A DNA stretch of 64,000 bases from Datnioides undecimradiatus (lineage: Eukaryota > Chordata > Actinopteri > Lobotiformes > Datnioididae), in assembly GCA_008933995.1 (NCBI GenBank), contig WARS01000029.1, positions 12,967,107 through 13,031,106 of the forward strand. Direction: 5' to 3'. The notes below the pieces were generated by a model. The model had not been told where the DNA came from. It worked only from the letters and a program-made list of their open reading frames with translations, and did not search any database. This document shows positions 1-11,890 of this stretch, one piece after another (the first letter of the stretch is position 1; every line of letters starts with the position of its first letter). The translations under genes and the position numbers were made by a program.

Positions 1-50
1 TTTTTTGTTTTAAATTTAAGTGAAGTTTATATACTATGTGTTTCTGCCAG

Positions 51-3000
51 TGTGGTTGAGTTTAGGACAGAGGAGCTAATGAAGAAAGCAGTGGAGAAGG
101 TCAACAAGCACAACCTCAATGGACGACCACTCAAAGTGAAAGAGGTAGGTCATAGTAAGAAAAATAAAGAGTGGCCTAAACACCCTAATGTCTGCTGTGG
201 ATTGTCCCTGAGTCATATTTTCATGCATTTTATTAGGACCCTGATGGTGTGATTGCTCAGAGAGAGATCAACAAGGCTCATGGTGGAGGCCCTCCAGGGG
301 GCCATGGTGGAATGGGAGGAATGGGAGGAATGGATCGCATGAACATGGATAGAATGGGCCCTGGACCATCTGGCCCCATGGTCAACATTCCTCCCAGCCT
401 GATGAACAACCCCAACATCCCCAATGAGATCATCCATGGTCTGCAGGCTGGCAGGATTGGCAGCACTGTCTTTGTGGCTAATGTGAGACTTGCTGAGTTT
501 TACCATTGTTTCTTTGTATCTTAAAAACCCAAATCTATTGAAAAACAAATTCTAATAATATATAATACTTTTTGTACTTAAATCAACACATGGTCTCTGT
601 ATCGCCCATAAGTGCTTAACTTATCAGTCTGCCTTTTTAATCAAACACAAGAAACTTAAATTTAGTCTGATGTGTTAAACAAAATTAAGATAAACAAGTA
701 CTCCCCTCTATAATTCTTGCTTGTGTTTACAGCTTGACTACAAAGTGGGCTGGAAGAAGCTGAAAGAGGTATTCAGCATGGCTGGCATGGTGGTGCGGGC
801 TGACATACTGGAGGACAAGGATGGAAAAAGTAGAGGCATGGGCACAGTTACATTTGACATGCCCCTTGAAGCAGTCCAAGCTGTCTGTATCCTTTTTGTA
901 AAACATTGATTTTGAATATGTGTATGCATAGAATAGTAATTCTGTAGAATTCCATTGTTTCCAAATGATGCTGGTATGTTTTCCTTAATCAGTTTCACAG
1001 CTATGTTCAATGGGCAGCTGTTATTCAACAGGGTCATGCATGTCAAACTGGTATGTTGTTTAACCCACACTGTACATTAAATCACATTATGATGTGACAG
1101 CATGGTGTGAATGTTTTTATGTGGCTTCTTTCAGGATGAGAAGTCCCTGCCCAAAGACTTTGGACCTCCTGACAGGGCTGCTGCTCTTCCCCGTAAGCCT
1201 ACACTTAACTTCTTTGGTTTAAAAGAATAAAGAAATGCAATGTCAATATACAGAAATTACTTTCTATCGCTCCTGTTAGTCATAGGTCTATATGCACAGG
1301 CATTTGTATTGCTGGCTAGATGACAGGATAGTTGAATATAAAACACATACAGTGACCTTGCCAGTTAGATGCACAGACTTCATTTTGGTGCATAACTGCA
1401 CTGATAATTCTTTGTATTGAGTTTTAATTCTCTACCCACTTTTTCTGCACAGGTGGCCTGAGTGGTGTTGGTTTGGGCTTGGGACCCGGTGGCCAGCCCA
1501 TTGATGCTAACCAGCTCAACAGAGGGGGTGGAGGAATGGGCAACATGGGTCCTGGAGGTAACTAGCTCTAGAATTGGTTTGGAGGTTTTTTTTAATAAAC
1601 CCATGGATAAGGGGCACCAGTGAAATCAGTGGCTCACCATAGCTTTTCTCACTTCCAGGCATGGATGGAATGGGCTTTGGCAACATGGGAGGCCGTATGG
1701 GAGGAGGAGGAGGTGGTGGTGGAGGTGTGTACTATAGATTTTACTGTATTTACCTCAGCTGTTGCATTTACTTTTAAAGCAAACTCAACACTTGTAAACT
1801 TCTAAACTTTATCACTCTGAAAAAATACTGGTGCACTCTCAGTTCCCTAGGTTGATTTTAATTGGAAATGTGCACAGATTTTTTTATTTAGCACCTTCAC
1901 TCTTTGCAATTTTTGTGTATATCAAGTTTATAAACTGAGCTTCGATGCTCAGGTATCGCAGGGCACCTGATTCCTACACCCTACCTGATAATCTGTTTGT
2001 AGTTTTATCCTTTTGCATTAAGACATTCTTCTCATCTGTTCCAGGAATGGACAACTTTGGAGGAATGAACAACATGGATCGTTTTGGTTCTTCAGGGATG
2101 GGCAGAATGAATGGTAAGGAGATGCTTTGTGGCGTGTTAAGCACTCCCAAGCAAGCGTGGAACACTTTCACGTTTTGCTGGATATTGCTAATGGTTTCAT
2201 CTCTTGCATTGTCAGAGATGGACCGTGGGATTGGTGGTGCTTTTGACAGGGAGTTTGGGCGAAATGAAATGGGGATGTCTCGCAATAATTTTGGAGACTC
2301 CTTTGAAAGAGGAATGGGTTAGTATTTTCAGGATTCTGTTTGAAATTCCTCTGTTAAGTACCCTCACGAATAAGCTCATAGCATCATCAGATGTAATTTT
2401 CTGTAACTTCAGGTTGCACGGTCAATCTAACCCTTTGGTTTTTTCCCCCTTTATTTATTCTTTTGCAGGAAATTCCCTGGGCATGGACCGTATGAGCTCT
2501 GGAATGGACCGTCTTGGAGCAAGTATGGACCGCATGTCAGGAATGGACAGGATGGGAATGGACAGGATGGACCGTGTGTCTGACCTGGACAGGATGGGCT
2601 CTGGGTTTGACCGGATGGGCTCGGGATTGGACCGGCTGGGGCCCAGTATGGACAGGCTTGGACCTGGCCTGGACCGTATGAGCTCCAGCATGGACCGTCT
2701 CGGCCCAGCTGGGTTTGACCGCATGGGCCCATCTGGTCTGGATCGCATGGGTTCAGGCCTGGACTTCGGCTCCCCAATGGGTATGGATCGTATGGGCAAC
2801 ACCAGGCTTGACAGCATGACCAGCAGCTTTGACCGCATCGGCTCCACTGGAGGACTTGATCGCTTCCCCTCCGGTGGACTTGACCGCATGAGCTCTGGCA
2901 TGGATCGGATGGGGTCTGGCAGTGTTGGTGGGCAGTTTGATCGCTCTGCTGACTTGGATCGTGGATTTGGTGGCAGTTCCTTTGGAGGAGCTGGTGGCCC

Positions 3001-3477
3001 TGGGACCGGGGGTAGCAATGTCAGAAAGGGATGCCAAATCTTTGTCAGAAATGTAAGTGTTTAACATAAGCGGTGTTTAAAGTGTGGGTATGCTTGATTT
3101 ATTTGATACATATTGTCTCATGTTTAATGTAATTTAATTTTAATGTATTTTGTTTTTCAGCTTCCATTTGACTTCACCTGGAAGATGCTGAAGGATACAT
3201 TCAATACATGTGGTAAGAGTCACCATAGTTGTAAATGGGGGGCTATAAAATCAGCCATTATTGTTTGCTATTTTACTTTAAGATGACTTTTAACAATACT
3301 CCTTCCTCTGCAGGCATGGTTCAGTATGCTGACATCAAGATGGAGAATGGCAAGTCCAAGGGCTGTGGTGTAGTTCGCTTCGACAACCCTGAAACGGCTG
3401 AGCGTGTCTGCCGGACCATGAATGGCTATAGGCTGAATGGAAGAGAAATTGATGTTAGGATTGATAGGAATGCATAA
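51..3477 (+). CDS. hnrnpm: Heterogeneous nuclear ribonucleoprotein M, 3' part (12 coding exons)
   Basis: RNA-binding nuclear protein that takes part in pre-mRNA splicing. Exons: 51-144, 237-482, 733-886, 1001-1050, 1135-1192, 1453-1557, 1659-1724, 2045-2113, 2216-2317, 2469-3052, 3161-3212, 3314-3477. They join in one open frame of 580 codons plus stop. The window begins inside RRM1 (only its end, VVEFRTEEL...LKVKE, is visible). RRM2 follows, with RNP2 VFVAN at the end of the second exon and RNP1-like SRGMGTVTF in the third. Then come four glycine/methionine-rich exons, a large exon of DRMG-type repeats, and RRM3 with RNP2 IFVRN and RNP1 SKGCGVVRF, ending in VRIDRNA. The order and both RRMs agree with mammalian HNRNPM as I remember it. 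The start codon and first exons are upstream of the window. Borders were chosen by AG/GT sites and frame continuity. Confidence 0.96.
2469..3052 (+). repeat. hnrnpm: hnRNP M exon encoding the (M/L/F)-D-R-(M/L)-G repeat array
   Basis: This 584-base exon encodes about twenty imperfect copies of a short unit, (M/L/F)DR(M/L)(G/S) followed by two to five small residues (S, G, P, A). The array then gives way to a glycine-rich stretch and the start of RRM3 (QIFVRN). In mammalian hnRNP M the equivalent methionine/arginine-rich repeat is mostly MERMG. Here the acidic residue is aspartate in essentially every copy. The repeats are degenerate at the nucleotide level, so this is a protein-level repeat kept by selection rather than a recent tandem duplication. 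The long antisense open frames across this exon are shadows of the repeat. Confidence 0.9.
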
Positions 3478-3800
3478 GTTTGTATTAACTGCATCTGGCA
3501 TTTCATTTAGTCTAATGTCCTTACACTCTCTATCATCTGAATTGCTCCTCAACATATTCATATTCAGTTGGTTTGTTAGATATTTTTAACAGTGAAAATA
3601 TTATTTTAGTTAGTAATTTGTAATGGTGAAAGTGTTTTTTTTTTTTTTTTTAGTTCTTGCTTAAATTTTAATTTTTTAGAGACCAAATTTTGATTTTTTA
3701 TTTTTTTTTTCTTGATTTTTTTTTTTCTGTTATGCTTCACCTGTCATTGCCTTTGTTCTTTAAGGTGTTTTGATAAATAAACCTCAATATTTGAAATTTG
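3478..3800 (+). terminator. hnrnpm: hnrnpm 3'UTR and poly(A) signal
   Basis: AT-rich untranslated tail after the TAA stop. It has long T runs (about 3635-3651 and 3703-3726) and a canonical AATAAA at 3776-3781, followed by GT-rich sequence (TTTGTGTGTTGTC near 3797), which is the expected cleavage context. The length of the transcript tail is inferred from this signal. Confidence 0.75.
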
Positions 3801-3959
3801 TGTGTTGTCTTTTTATTATTACATTATCTATCAATAATAATGGGTTTGATGGTGAACAGCTGAGGTCATTAACTTTCTTGTGAATTACATACCTGTGCAG
3901 CGTTAATTACGTATTCTTGACATTTGATAACCTTTTATGATGACGATTATGATTGTGTT

Positions 3960-4114
3960 CGTGTAATTGCACCTCTGGACAATGAGTGGCGGTAAAGCGC
4001 GCTGGGAAATTCAAACTTTGGAGCTACTGCGTGGACAATCACGATCCTCGTTCCCTCCTATCTCGTGAACATGGAGGTCACTACCGGAAGAAGGTCACAG
4101 GCATTACATTCAAG
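3960..4114 (+). promoter_or_regulatory. timm44: Compact promoter / 5'UTR of timm44
   Basis: Only about 330 bases separate the hnrnpm poly(A) signal from the timm44 ATG, so the core promoter must lie here. There is no clear TATA box. An ETS/GABP-type core ACCGGAAG lies at 4083-4090. A YY1-like CAAGATGGCGGC spans the start codon at 4111-4122. Both motifs are typical of housekeeping and mitochondrial genes. The transcription start has not been located. Confidence 0.5.
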
Positions 4115-7100
4115 ATGGCGGCTCCCTTGTGTCAGTGTTACCAGGTGAGTGCTTGGGATTTTTTTGTGTGTTGAAAACCAGCATTTAAACACAATGAAAT
4201 AATAAGAACTAAACCGAATTTCTCGAGCTGTCTGATCTAGAACTTTGGCAGGTTTTACTGTTTTTTCCATGACCTGCCTGCTAACGTAGCGTTAGCTAGC
4301 TTAGTTAGCTCTTTGGCCATGAAGATGTCGAGCCGGCGTTTAAACTCTGAAGCGCAGGACAAAATCGTTTTCCTATTGAAATGTCCACATGAGTATGTAC
4401 CTATATGTCCTGACTTTCCAACATGCTTTTTAAACGAACGGTGCGTTTATCCATTGATTTTATACGCGATCGCTGTATATATTTACTGAATCATGTTTTA
4501 CTTCAAATGTAAATCAATGACATTTGTCATCAGTGTCCGATATTACACCAACGTATCAGCTACATATCACGAGGTTTCATGCAGTGGTGATTTATCAGAA
4601 ACTGAAAAGTTTGCCGCTCCATGGTCAATGAGCAGTCTGCCAAAGTTTGAGAGTGATGTCGTGTGTCTGTCTCCAGATGTGTGTAAGAAGAAGCTTGGTG
4701 AATTTGCACTCCTCTTACTTGCTACTTCACCACAGACCCAATGTCTACAGGATACGTGGGTTCCACCCATGCGCTTCACAGGTAAGATCACCTGGCTGTA
4801 CTTTACAGGCCCCTGATATCAATCCCAAAAGATGTCACAATAACTTTATTCACAAAAGGCTTCTTGTTTAGGGACATTGTTGCAACCCAGGAGAATACAC
4901 ACTCATTGAGTTGCAGGTATTAAATACACCTAGGAAAAATGAACACAGTCAAATACAACAGTCCTGAAATAAATCCTGCTTTCAGGATTTTATAATGTTC
5001 TGTCTTTGTTAAAACTTTGAGATGTATTGATTCAGCCTGTAGTCAACTACATCGTCTATGTTATTTGACTACAGGTCGTTTTGATGTTCTGTATTGAACT
5101 GTTTTTATTTGGGGGTATGTTTAGTGGTATTTAGTCTGCCCTTATACATGTAGGAATCGTTGGAGTAAATTAATCCTGCGTATTGTTTCTTATTCATACC
5201 AACAAGGTGCCTCAGTCAGCGCTTCTGCAGGTGAGGTATTTGTCAGGAGAGAGAGGTGGTGGCAGAAAAGGTTTCCTGGGGGAGTTTCTGGACAACCTGA
5301 AGCAGGAGCTAAACAAGAACAAGGAAATGAAAGAAAACATCAAGAAATTCCGGGAAGAGGCCAAAAAACTGGAGGAGTCTGACGCACTGAAACAAGCCAG
5401 AAAGAAATATGTTCGTATTTGGCTAAACAACACACAAACACACAACATTTCTATCCATGTTGCTATAAAAAACAAGGGTTATGTCTAAATATACAACCCC
5501 CATCTCTTCACCAGAAAACTATAGAGTCTGAAACAGTGAAGACATCTGAGGTTCTCAAGAAGAAGTTGGGAAATATCTCTGAGACAGTTAAAGAGGTAAA
5601 TGTGTTATTTATCTCAACCAGATGCAGCCATTTTTAAAATTGTCATATGATGAATATGGTATTCGAACTAATCCAGCCACCCTCACACGTGTCTGTTTGT
5701 GTCTCTTTGTGTGTGGACAGGGGCTGGAGGAGGTCAGCCGTACAGAAATTGGGAAGAAAATCAAGGAAGGAATGGAGGAAGCAGCCAAAACAGCTAAGAC
5801 CTCAGCAGAGAGTGTCTCTAAGGGTGGGGAGATGTTGGGAAAGACGGGTGCGTTCAGAGCAATATCACAGGTATGGAGTCACTGTGCTTACTGAGGTGCA
5901 GAGATATTCACTTGTTTATAAGACTGCATTTGTTTGTTGTTGTTTCTCTTAAGTCAATTACAATGTTGAGCTCTTTGTGTGTTACAGTGCCATTGTATGA
6001 TTAGAGATGAATCTTGTGATGTGTGCGAGTGTTAATATTACACGCAAAGATGCTGAAAATTCAACTGAAAATACGTAAAATTCAACAGAGTTTTATAACA
6101 TGTTACAACATTATACAGGTGCCCATTAATCAATGAATTTTCACTTATAATAACCAATTTTGTGCGCTGCTCACTCTGTTTGGCTACTACAAAAATACTA
6201 TGTCATATTCCACTCATAGAAACTGCTCAAGGGTAAGGGTAATGGCAGGGAAATAGTAATATACATGTTCATCTGTTTTCAGGGCATGGAGAGTGTGAAG
6301 AAAGAGATTGGTGACCTGGGTCACACTGGCCCTTATCGGCCACCGTCCACACTCAGAAAGAGGAGTGAGTTCTCTTCAAAGGGGGCAGGGGATGACAGCA
6401 AGGTCTTCGAAGCCAACGAGTACGTGAGTGCCCACTGCTTTGCCCTGATACTGAGAAGGGAACACCTCTCTGGTTAGAGATAGCGAGCACCATGGCCTCA
6501 GACAGTCTAATCTTAAATACTGAAAAATACAAAAGAAGAGACTCATAAGAATAAAATTCAGAGCTGGTACCAAGAGTCAACCCAACTTTATCTCAGCAAT
6601 TATTAGCGAAACATAAAGGTTTGCTGATATAAGCAAAATAACAAGTCCCATGTTTTATTATTTCATTCCAATGTTTCTTTTATATCTAAATAAATTGTTC
6701 TTGCTCTAGCTCTGTTCCTGTCAAAGTTCAAAGGGTTAAATGTGAGGGTCAGCATACCTGTAGCAAGTCAGCAGGGGCAACTGTTTTGCCGTTTCAAGCT
6801 TTACTTTGTGTGTTTGTCAGGGAAGCTATGGGTGTGGTGCTCCACAAAGACTCAAAATGGTACCAGCAGTGGAAGGACTTCAAAGACAACAACGTGGTCT
6901 TCAACAGTAAGGATCAACTGCATTTTCCCTGTTTTCTGTTTCCTGCATCCTCAGCTGTTCACTTAAAGTAGTGATCAAATCAAACAACACAGTGGCTTTA
7001 GTTGAGCAGTTTGCAAGAAATTGCAGGAGCCCACATCCCTCACAATGTCACACATATAACTCTGCTCTTAAGCTCTGGTGACAAACATTTATAACAAAAG

Positions 7101-8077
7101 TGATAAACGATACATTTGTACCTGGGCCTCGATAGCTTGGAGCACTTTCACAAGCCTCACCCTCATGAAGCTCCACTAATCAGCGCTTACTGAAAGATCC
7201 ACTTTCTAAAAGATGTTGCCATGGGATAAGGTGGAGTGTTGGAAAGCAGGAGTTTAGAAATTAACATCTCTATTCTGATTTTGTTGATTTTATGCTCATA
7301 TGTTAGGAGAGCAAGGTTGATGATAAATAATATTTGGGCATTAGCTTGGCTACAGATAGGACATTGCACAAAGTCAACAGATTTGCTGTAGATTGTTACA
7401 GCTGTAGTTGTAGCATCAGCAGTTTTAACTCTACCCTACGAGAGTTTGGCAGTGAACTCTACATCAGTTTCTGTCGTAGAATAAATCTAGGACAGACAAA
7501 ATTTCGGGCTGATTTAACTCAGCAAAATAATGCCTACACTGGATCTAGCAACACGGCACTTCATTTATTGATTACCTGTGCCTGCTCAGCGCCATACTCA
7601 GCATCAAACAACTCACCTGCAGGCTGCGGCACTCCACCTAGCTTTTTACTGGCATCGTATTTAATGAAGGGGAGGAGTGATGGTTTTTAGATGCAGAATC
7701 GCACGCAATGGCATTTATCTCAGACACTCCACTGCCTCTTGAGCTCCAGCACATTGGATATTGGTTTTTGGGAAACTTTTGCTATATACGTGTCAATATT
7801 TTGTCTGTGTGTTTTTGTGTAAGTGGACTGAACAGATGTGTTTATTTACTTTTATTTAAGACATATATTTAAATCAAACACTGATTCATCAATCAACCAG
7901 CAGCGATGCACATTAGCCCTTTGCTGAATCTTAGTTTTAGTCTTTTCATTTCTAACATTGTCCAGCCTGCAAGTCCTGTGTGTTTTGATGTTTTTTCAAC
8001 ATGATCATTATCAAATATCTGAATGTGAACTGAAAGACTTTGCTAAACTCACAGAATTGCCCCCCCCCCACCTTGCA

Positions 8078-8108
<31 letters not shown>

Positions 8109-11100
8109 TGCAGGGTTCTTTGAAATGAAGATGAAGTATGATGAGAGCGACAATGTCCTTATCAGAGCATCTCGTGCCATCACCGATAAGATGACCGACC
8201 TCATAGGTGAGAGATCTCTGGTTTAATTGAATGCATTAATCACACAGAGAGGTCTAACCAAGCTATAGCAGAAGATTGAAAGGTTCCTTATATGTATGTC
8301 CTATAAGTACCTATAAATTCTGAAAAGTTTGTTTTATATAGCCTATGTGTGGTATAGTCTACCTACATCATAAAGATATTTCTGAGTTGTAGCTAACTCA
8401 GTAAACTAATGTTTTTATCACTGATGGTGTAGTTTACCTTAGAAAAATCATAGTCTTGTCTGGATTAATTGGTAGCAAAAATACTTTTTCAGCTTAACCT
8501 GCAGAATCTTGCTGTCACTATGTATTTTCCTTCATTTTTAATAAAACCTCACTAATTTATCAGTCAGCCCATATTATTGGCTGATCTTTGCCCATTACAG
8601 AAGTATTAATATCAGCCTATATGTTCCTGATGTGCGCTGATATGTAAATAATTTATAATACAGAAAAAAACTCACTACACAGTTTTACAAAAAGTTATTT
8701 AGGAAGCAAGAATTCAACTGTACTGCTATATTGGTCATTGGTGCCATATTGGAAATCGGTATCACTCTCAATAGACCCATATCGGTGGGGCTCTAATCTG
8801 TGTGCATTTCCTGTTTGTGTGTGTTTAGGTGGGCTGTTTTCTAAGACAGAGATGTCTGAGGTACTGACAGAGATTTTGAAGGTGGACCCGTCCTTTGACA
8901 AAGACTCTTTCCTCAAGCAGTGTGAACAAGATATTATCCCCAATATTTTGGAGGTATGTTGGACTGCAAACAACACTGGCACAAGGATCTGTGTTACTGA
9001 ATCATTTAATTCATTAGACAGAGGACAAAAAGAAAGGACAAAAACACCAAACAATGATTTTTCTGACAAGAAATGTTTTCATTTTTATTCAGCATCAAAT
9101 TCCAGTCTAAATTTTATGACACCAGTCAGGATAAGACAGACTTCTTACATGACCTCTGTGATTTCAGCTTGATTTTTTTTTTACTTTTGCTCTTTCTCCA
9201 TGCAGGCGATGATCAGAGGGGAGCTGGAAGTACTGAAGGACTGGTGTTATGAAGCGGTATGACCTCACTCTGAGCTTAATGTGCTGAAACAAAGATACTA
9301 TCAAACTCTTATGTTAGTTCTAAGTAAAGACAGTAGTAAGGTTCATAACAGAACGCGCTGGTGACACTGGTGCACATTTTGCCTCTGGGTTGGCGGCTTC
9401 TCGTGAAATATTTGGTCATACTGTATCTTGTCGTCCTTTTCTCCAGACATACAGTCAGCTGGCACATCCAATTCAGCAAGCCAAGGCCATGGGGCTTCAG
9501 TTCCACTCTAAGATCCTGGACATTGACAGTATTGATGTAAGTTACTCCACACTACATTACACAAGATTCATAATGAAGCCTTGAATACTGGCACTGTACA
9601 ATACTTGAGCTGATGCTGATGTTTAGCCTGATGCCAATAGCTGTTAATCAAAATGACTGAATTACTGGTTGGAATATATTTTTATTAGGCAAATGAATTA
9701 ATGTGTGAAACAGGTTCAGGTGAGCAGATGCAGACTTTTTGTTTATTATTAAAAGACTTTTCTTACTTTTTCCAATTCTTTTTATTTACGTTGATCTTGC
9801 TTTTTACGTTCATAATGATAACAACATCATACAAGTCTGTAACAATACTTACAGACAGCTAGTGAGGAGCATATTTAATGCACGATCATGGTTTTTCTTT
9901 AAGAGCTTGCAGTTAGTGTATACTGTCTGCCTACTATCTGCCGGGACAGAGTTGGCAAATATGCAGAGAAAACTAAGTCAGGTAAAGACCGGTGTTGTCG
10001 CAGGTCTCTAAAAGGTGTGAGTGAGCTGGTTTTTAGTCAACCTTTCTGTACTTTGAGTTTGACCAGCACTTTTCTCAGATTGTGATGAATAACTTGATCA
10101 TATACTTCTTTGGTACTTGAAGTCAAATCAAAAATTATATTTGTGGGTTCAGTGAGGACATACGTGTATACCCTCTCTTTCCAGTTGGCAATGGGTAAGA
10201 TGATGGACCAGGGTCCAGTGCTGATTATCACCTTCCAGGCCCAATTGGTGATGGTGATCCGAAACACCAAAGGAGAGGTGGTGGAGGGAGACCCTGTAAG
10301 TCATGCTCACATACGCACTCACACAAACACCACAAGGAAAACAGTCAGTTTGATTTGCTTGGACTGGCATCGTAAATCTAATTTGTGTGTGACCTTGTGT
10401 AAATTTGTGTTAATAATTCAAGGCTTTAAATGTCATTTTGTCATAATCGCTCCTTATAAATGAAGCACCAAGATAATCTTATTAGTACAAAGAGTCTCTA
10501 TCGTCTATTTGTTCATAGCTTTTATTTCTTTAGACCCACAACCCAAACTACAGCTTAATTGGTTGTAAATCAGCCAGGTTGTTCACTCAGGGCTCCTCTG
10601 GGACTTGTGTGATTGGTAAAGAAGTCAAGGTATCGACTCAGCACCATGCAGTTGGCATCAGCCCAGTGTTCCAATTAAAAGACGACTACAGGAGGATTAA
10701 TGGTGGATGAACTGTTCTCCCTGTGTTTCACTAGCTGAATCCAAATGTCTCGACATCAAATTACAGGCTCTGCTCTAATGGACTACAGTATTTAATATCT
10801 CAGCGTCTCACTGGTCACAGAATTTTAAACCTTATTTTCCCTTGGCTTTAACTTTCTTGTCTTAAGAGACAAATTGAGCATCTGACTATTGACAGGACAC
10901 CCCTAAGTCAGAGATGACGTGAGCAGTCACTGTGGGTCATTGCTAGAATCATTGTCACAGTCTCAGGCAGACAAATATATGGCTTATATCAAGCTAAAAA
11001 CAAAATAGAGGTTTATATTTAATGTAATGTATCTGGTTTCTTGTTTTGCAGTGGTTAGGAACAGTTGAATAATAAGGAATGAGTGTCCCCATCTGTTTTT

Positions 11101-11230
11101 CTCCCCACAGGAAAAAGTGCTCAGGATGATGTACGTCTGGGCATTGTGTCGAGACCAGGAGGAGCTCAACCCATACGCTGCCTGGAGACTACTCGACATT
11201 TCCGCCTCTAGCACTGAACAGATCCTCTGA
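4115..11230 (+). CDS. timm44: Mitochondrial import inner membrane translocase subunit Tim44 (complete, 13 exons)
   Basis: Tim44 anchors mtHsp70 at the matrix side of the TIM23 channel and drives import of presequence proteins. Exons: 4115-4144, 4677-4781, 5231-5410, 5515-5595, 5721-5870, 6283-6419, 6821-6906, 8114-8206, 8829-8953, 9206-9256, 9447-9536, 10185-10295, 11111-11230. They total 1,359 bases, 452 codons plus TGA. The N-terminus (MAAPLCQCYQ, then an arginine-rich, acid-poor stretch to VRYLSGE) is a mitochondrial presequence. Next come a lysine/glutamate-rich helical region (KQELNKNKEMKENIKKF) and the conserved C-terminal Tim44 domain (VVLHKDSKWYQQW; GLFSKTEMSEVLTEIL; TYSQLAHPIQQAKAMGLQF; end STEQIL). 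ATG 4115 is the first in-frame ATG. Exon 3 ends at a weak donor (TAT|GTTCGT). Exon 8 has a GT-repeat acceptor. Confidence 0.97.
8060..8113 (+). repeat. C10 run plus (GT)14 microsatellite at the timm44 exon 8 acceptor
   Basis: A run of ten C (8060-8069), a short spacer, then about 14 GT units (8081-8108) running straight into TTGCAG, the acceptor of timm44 exon 8. The usual pyrimidine tract is therefore replaced by a GT repeat, which would be UG in the RNA. Confidence 0.9.
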
Positions 11231-11890
11231 GACTCTTTTGATACACAAAAAACACTCTCAGCCCAGGAGAGAACATACTGTACCTGAACAGGCCTTGGAC
11301 CTGGCTGGGAAGAAGGAGGTGAGGGGGGAGAGGAGGGCACGTCAAGATCGGGGACATCACTTCACAACAGAAACACTGTGGAGAAGTGTTGCTAAACGTT
11401 GCTTCACCTACTCTTTTACTAGACTGGCTCTGGATTCAGTCACTGAAGTCAGTGGTTTGTCTGTGCCCAATGCCCAACAGTTCCCTCTGATTTACACTAG
11501 GGGGCGGTAGACCATCAACAACTCTTATCCTCTGTACTGTCTGCAATGCCTGTATGAAGCTGTTTTGGCATTTTAAGGGATAAATTAAGTTGTTTAGCTT
11601 CAGCTATGCCCCCCTTATTATGAATTTAAGAGAAGGTCTAATGTGTAAAGCAGCCCCTAAACATCAAGGTGCCATCAGTATTTCAACACGCTCAGACGAT
11701 TCTGTCCCATCAGTCCCTCGTACTCGCTCTTTCCTCCTCTCTGAGGCGTTCTCGATAGTTTGGGTTGTTGTGGCCAATCAGTGCTTTTCTAGATCCTTGT
11801 TTGTAAGATAATCATCCAATGTAATTATTAAACTCCTGAGAAAGTCTATATTTATTATGAAAAATAAAGATATCCCCTGTTTTTCACACT
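11231..11890 (+). terminator. timm44: timm44 3'UTR and poly(A) signal
   Basis: Untranslated region after the TGA at 11228-11230. AATAAA lies at 11863-11868 (within GAAAAATAAAGA), with T/GT-rich sequence after it. No other convincing signal lies between the stop and this point, which gives a 3'UTR of about 650 bases. Short open frames inside it have no recognisable homology. Confidence 0.7.

Noticed and set aside
2451..3067. Long minus-strand open frames opposite the hnrnpm repeat exon
   Set aside because: They are the complement of the DRMG repeat coding sequence, with low-complexity Arg/Ser/Pro content and no start context or splice support.
4320..4492. 57-codon open frame beginning MKMSSRRLNSEAQ in timm44 intron 1
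   Set aside because: It is intronic, in a short intron that splices cleanly between exons 1 and 2, and matches no family. Chance is the simplest explanation.
11238..11811. Two open frames after the timm44 stop
   Set aside because: They lie in the 3'UTR before the poly(A) signal and have no recognisable domain.
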